64,000 nucleotides of DNA from NCBI GenBank assembly GCA_018402545.1, contig JAGYIL010000001.1, forward strand, positions 558,001 to 622,000, read 5' to 3'. The notes under the pieces were generated by a model, which made no database searches, was not told the DNA's origin, and worked only from the letters and a program-made list of their open reading frames with translations. Made by a program: the position numbers and the translations under genes. Every line of letters begins with the position of its first letter. The first letter of the stretch is position 1. The DNA is from Saccharospirillum sp. (GTDB taxonomy: Bacteria; Pseudomonadota; Gammaproteobacteria; Pseudomonadales; Natronospirillaceae). This document shows positions 61,254-64,000 of this stretch, piece by piece.

Positions 61254-61366
61254 GTGCCAGGCGTCGGGTTGGCTTATCCGGGGTAGTCCGCAACAGGGAT
61301 GTTGCGGCCTAGGCCCCACGGATGGGTTAACGCCGACCCCGGAGAAGCCAACCCGATGACTGGTAC
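61254..61366 (-). repeat. Nested palindromic element, copy 6
   Basis: A 30-bp stem joins 61254-61283 to 61337-61366 with two G-T pairs and two mismatches. On the minus strand it encloses TCGGCGTTAA, CCCAT-CC-GTGGG, CCTAGG and CCGCAACA-TCCC-TGTTGCGG. It lies between the convergent ends of hemE and the acylase gene, 56 bases after hemE. No outer repeat was seen. Confidence 0.9.
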
Positions 61367-61411
61367 GTGTTCCTGGCAATTCAGTATAACGAGCCTCCGG
61401 CCCTCGGTTGA

Positions 61412-63817
61412 CTACATCGGCTCTAGCGTCATGCGCCACTGGGTTGGCCCGGGCATGAACCGGCTTGGGCGTCCTTCGACCCAGTCGCGATGTCCGCGAT
61501 CGTAGTAGGGTGACATCGGGTGGCCGCTCTGGCCGACCGGCATGTGAAAGATCCCGTTTTCCTCCTGGCCCGGCGCGACTACCATGCGCTCCGAGGCACC
61601 ATTGCTGGTGCGCTGAACCCGTGGCATGTAGGTATCACCATCCATGGGCTCTTCCGGCATATCGAGCCAGCGAGCCAGCAGTGGCACCGCACCGCTTAGT
61701 GGGTGCCGGATCGACAAAGTATTGGCCTTGCCCCAGGTCTGGTCGGCCAGCGGTTCGCCATCGGCCGTCATGATCGCCAGGGTTTCATCCACCATCGACA
61801 GCATGAAATCATCCCAGTCGTCATAGCCCAATGGCAGATGCTGCTCCGGCTGCTGTGTCACCAGTGCCCAGACCGGGTATTCCAGAAAATTATCCACCCG
61901 CTCCGGCCAGAACACATTGCTAGCATTTCCGAGTTGGCGATAGATCGCTCCCACGGTGTGATCAATCGTGCGCTCCCTGAAGCGCTTCACTGCCAGATAC
62001 CCAACCGAGGTTTTACTGGCACGCCCCTCCCACTGAGCCACATACGCTGCCAGTTCAGAGCGTTCGTCCGACCCCGGGCTCTCATCATTCTCAAGCACAG
62101 CCAGCAACAGTCGCTGCCAGCGTTGCAGGAAGAGCGCACGGTCATCCAGTGCAATGTCCAGAAAATCCTGCTCGGTGAACTGTTCCCTCGCATATAGACC
62201 TTTCTCGATTTGTTGCTGGCGTGCGCCCAGGGCGTAATCACTGCGACCAACCAGATCCAGCAACTCATCGGACACAATGCGGGCATTGGCGGTCCAGATT
62301 CTGCCTTCTTCCGGGTTCACAATTTGCGGGAACTCAGACGGGCTTAAATAGCCGTTCCAGCCCAGCTCGCCCGACGACCAGTCGGCGGGTTCAGTCGGTG
62401 AGATGCCCGCCTCGGTGAACCCGAAGCGGCGTGGCAGACGGCCCATGATGGTCCAGGCCTGGTTGCCGCGAACGTCAACCACATTCAGGTTTTGCCCGGG
62501 AACCCCCGAGGTGGCCGCGACAGTCAGTGCATCGTACACCGTATCGGCGGTTTCCATCCGCGTCAGATCAAGGTTGGCGCCTTCCGGGTCATGGGCCACC
62601 CAGCGCATGGCCAGCATATTACCGAAGTGATCGGTACCGATCACCGGCCCCCAGCGCGTTGACTTAACCGCCACGGTTACAGATTCACCGCCTTTTACCT
62701 GAACGACCTCGTTGTCGACGGTAAAAGGCTGCCAGCCATCCGGCGTCAGATACTCCGACTCTTCTGCGTTGGTTTGCAGAATAATGGTGTCGTGAAAATC
62801 GCCATTGGAATTGGTGAAACCCCAGGCAACATGCTCGTTGGAACCCACAACCATCGCTGGCGCTCCGGGCAAGGTCGCCCCGGTAATGCGGCGGTCTGCC
62901 CCCGCGACGGTCCAGCTGGCCCGGTACCAGATATTGGGTACGCTGAGGCCCAGGTGCATGTCGTCAGCCACCATGCCCGCCCCATAGCCGGTTAGCTCAC
63001 CGGATACAGACCAGTTATTGGAACCAAGCTCTACAGTGTCCTGGTATTGCCAGGGCGACATATCATCCAGTTCGGCCAACTCCTGCGGAGCCTGTAACTC
63101 AGCCAGCGGTTGCTCCGGGAAAAACGGCGACCACTGATAGGCCTCGCCATGCACCGGCGAATCCCACTCGCCGCCGGCCGGAGTCAGGAACTCAAACCAA
63201 TCGGTCGGCAACAAATCTTCCATCACCGCCAGAGAGCGCTCGCGCTCATTCCATTGCGGCTGAAGATCCAGGTACATGCTGTACAGCGCGAGCATACTGT
63301 CGGCTGGTTGCCACTCGCGCGGCTGGGTTTGCAGCAAGCGATATTCAAACGGCGGGCTATCGAGCGCTGCGAGTCCAGCGTTAACACCGGCGGTATAGGC
63401 GTTCAAGCGCAATAACTCCGGACGCTTCAAAGCAGCAACGGCCCGTTCGCCCCGTTTACGAAACTGATGGACACGAATGCTCTGGTCGTAGCTCAGTGCC
63501 GCTTCACCAACCAGTTCAGAGAGTTCGCCGGCTGAATTGCGGCGCAACAGATCCATCTGGAAAAACCGTTCCTGGGCATGCAGCACCCCCAGTGCATAGG
63601 CGCTATCGGGGCGGTTCTGGGCATAAATCGTCGGAATGCCCTGGGCATCGCGTTCAATGCGCACCTCGGCATTCAACCCGGGCATCGGGTGAGACCCCTC
63701 AAGCGGCGCCAGGCTGCCATTCAATTGCCACCAAAGCCAGGCAACACCGCCGGCCACCAGGACCAACAGAAGTAATAGGGTCCTAAAAATCCATCGAATA
63801 GGGCGCGATACGGCCAT
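61412..63817 (-). CDS. Penicillin-acylase-family N-terminal-nucleophile hydrolase
   Basis: 801 residues. A membrane anchor or signal (about 12-30) is followed by the alpha chain, a spacer and the beta chain. Autocleavage would expose S266 in LGSNNWSVSG, the family's N-terminal nucleophile; a conserved Asn also follows later in the chain. Members cleave amide bonds of acyl side chains, including beta-lactams and acyl-homoserine lactones, but the natural substrate cannot be told from sequence. It stands alone between two palindromic elements. Confidence 0.9.
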   Translation of the reverse strand: MAVSRPIRWIFRTLLLLLVLVAGGVAWLWWQLNGSLAPLEGSHPMPGLNAEVRIERDAQGIPTIYAQNRPDSAYALGVLHAQERFFQMDLLRRNSAGELSELVGEAALSYDQSIRVHQFRKRGERAVAALKRPELLRLNAYTAGVNAGLAALDSPPFEYRLLQTQPREWQPADSMLALYSMYLDLQPQWNERERSLAVMEDLLPTDWFEFLTPAGGEWDSPVHGEAYQWSPFFPEQPLAELQAPQELAELDDMSPWQYQDTVELGSNNWSVSGELTGYGAGMVADDMHLGLSVPNIWYRASWTVAGADRRITGATLPGAPAMVVGSNEHVAWGFTNSNGDFHDTIILQTNAEESEYLTPDGWQPFTVDNEVVQVKGGESVTVAVKSTRWGPVIGTDHFGNMLAMRWVAHDPEGANLDLTRMETADTVYDALTVAATSGVPGQNLNVVDVRGNQAWTIMGRLPRRFGFTEAGISPTEPADWSSGELGWNGYLSPSEFPQIVNPEEGRIWTANARIVSDELLDLVGRSDYALGARQQQIEKGLYAREQFTEQDFLDIALDDRALFLQRWQRLLLAVLENDESPGSDERSELAAYVAQWEGRASKTSVGYLAVKRFRERTIDHTVGAIYRQLGNASNVFWPERVDNFLEYPVWALVTQQPEQHLPLGYDDWDDFMLSMVDETLAIMTADGEPLADQTWGKANTLSIRHPLSGAVPLLARWLDMPEEPMDGDTYMPRVQRTSNGASERMVVAPGQEENGIFHMPVGQSGHPMSPYYDRGHRDWVEGRPSRFMPGPTQWRMTLEPM

Positions 63818-63888
63818 GCCTGTTTCCTTTTATGAAAACGTTCAGTGTTATTTTTGTGGTCAGGCTTGGCACAAAGCCAAGTGACAGT

Positions 63889-64000
63889 CGCCGGGTCTAG
63901 CTGTCCGGGGGAGTCCGCATCAGGGATGATGCGGCCTAGGCCCGAGACGTCGGACCGCCATGGACAGGTTCATGCCGACCCCGGACAGCTAGACCCGGTG
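63889..64000 (-). repeat. Nested palindromic element, copy 7 (reaches the window edge)
   Basis: A 22-bp stem joins 63889-63910 to 63979-64000 with one G-T pair and may continue outside the window. On the minus strand it encloses TCGGCATGAA, an enlarged first hairpin region with extra sequence not seen in the other copies, CCTAGG, and CCGCATCA-TCCC-TGATGCGG. A small hairpin CTTGGC-ACAAA-GCCAAG lies just before it (63865-63881). It lies upstream of the acylase gene. Confidence 0.85.

Overview
The window is about 64 kb of chromosome from a moderately GC-rich gammaproteobacterium that has twitching motility. Almost every gene is recognisable, and gene order matches two blocks known from Pseudomonas aeruginosa: gshB-tonB3-...-pilGHIJK-chpABC (PA0404-PA0415) and hemE-gltDB-damX-aroBK-pilQPONM-ponA-maeB-rpmE-priA-argS-hslVU (PA5034-PA5054). 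In Pseudomonas these blocks lie far apart; here they are neighbours. Together with the class I adenylate cyclase, this points to a Pseudomonadales/Oceanospirillales-type, probably marine, lineage. The genus cannot be fixed from the window. No tRNA, rRNA, prophage, insertion sequence or CRISPR array was seen.

Layout. 1-354 is the end of a diguanylate cyclase. 341-6563 (minus strand) is a tight five-gene run: gshB, a tonB3-like gene, ruvX, a FAN1-type VRR-NUC nuclease and a nuclease-helicase of the DinG/Rad3 class. 6948-19722 (plus) is the complete Pil-Chp chemosensory cluster: pilG, pilH, pilI, pilJ, pilK, a 2185-residue chpA, chpB and chpC. A class I adenylate cyclase gene converges on it. 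An OmpR-type two-component pair and the deoD-cdd nucleoside salvage pair follow (23069-26448). 26804-30340 (minus) holds ubiD, a YgjV-like membrane protein gene, a Fre-like flavin reductase gene and a TrmB-family regulator gene. 30812-38293 (minus) holds priA, argS, a SPOR protein gene, hslV, hslU and a DUF971 gene. 38472-40155 carries rpmE and a malic enzyme gene. 40238-42778 is penicillin-binding protein 1A. 42947-57415 is pilMNOPQ-aroK-aroB-damX-gltB-gltD. The last part holds an unrecognised lipoprotein gene, acpH, hemE and a penicillin-acylase-family gene.

How the genes work together. PilMNOPQ builds the type IV pilus alignment complex and outer-membrane secretin, PilG/H/I/J/K/ChpABC controls pilus activity, and TonB3 and cAMP are linked to pilus function in Pseudomonas. 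Much of the pilus machinery and its control is therefore gathered here. The remainder is peptidoglycan synthesis and division (PBP1A, DamX, SPOR protein), aromatic and nitrogen metabolism (AroK, AroB, GltBD), replication restart and repair (PriA, FAN1-like, helicase, RuvX) and protein quality control (HslVU).

The most unusual content is non-coding. Seven copies of a nested palindromic element of about 93-220 bp lie in intergenic gaps. Each has a long perfect or near-perfect stem whose sequence differs from copy to copy but always pairs. Inside are two small hairpins capped by a conserved ATCCAT-type apex and a conserved TCGGCGT segment. Some copies carry a further outer inverted repeat of 19-24 bp. 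I do not recognise the element as a named family. Other non-coding points are a 127-bp tandem hairpin repeat after cdd, a possible structured leader in front of gltB, a perfect palindrome on the promoter of the flavin reductase gene, and a heat-shock-type promoter in front of hslVU. All calls come from reading the sequence and from remembered family knowledge; no searches or folding calculations were run.
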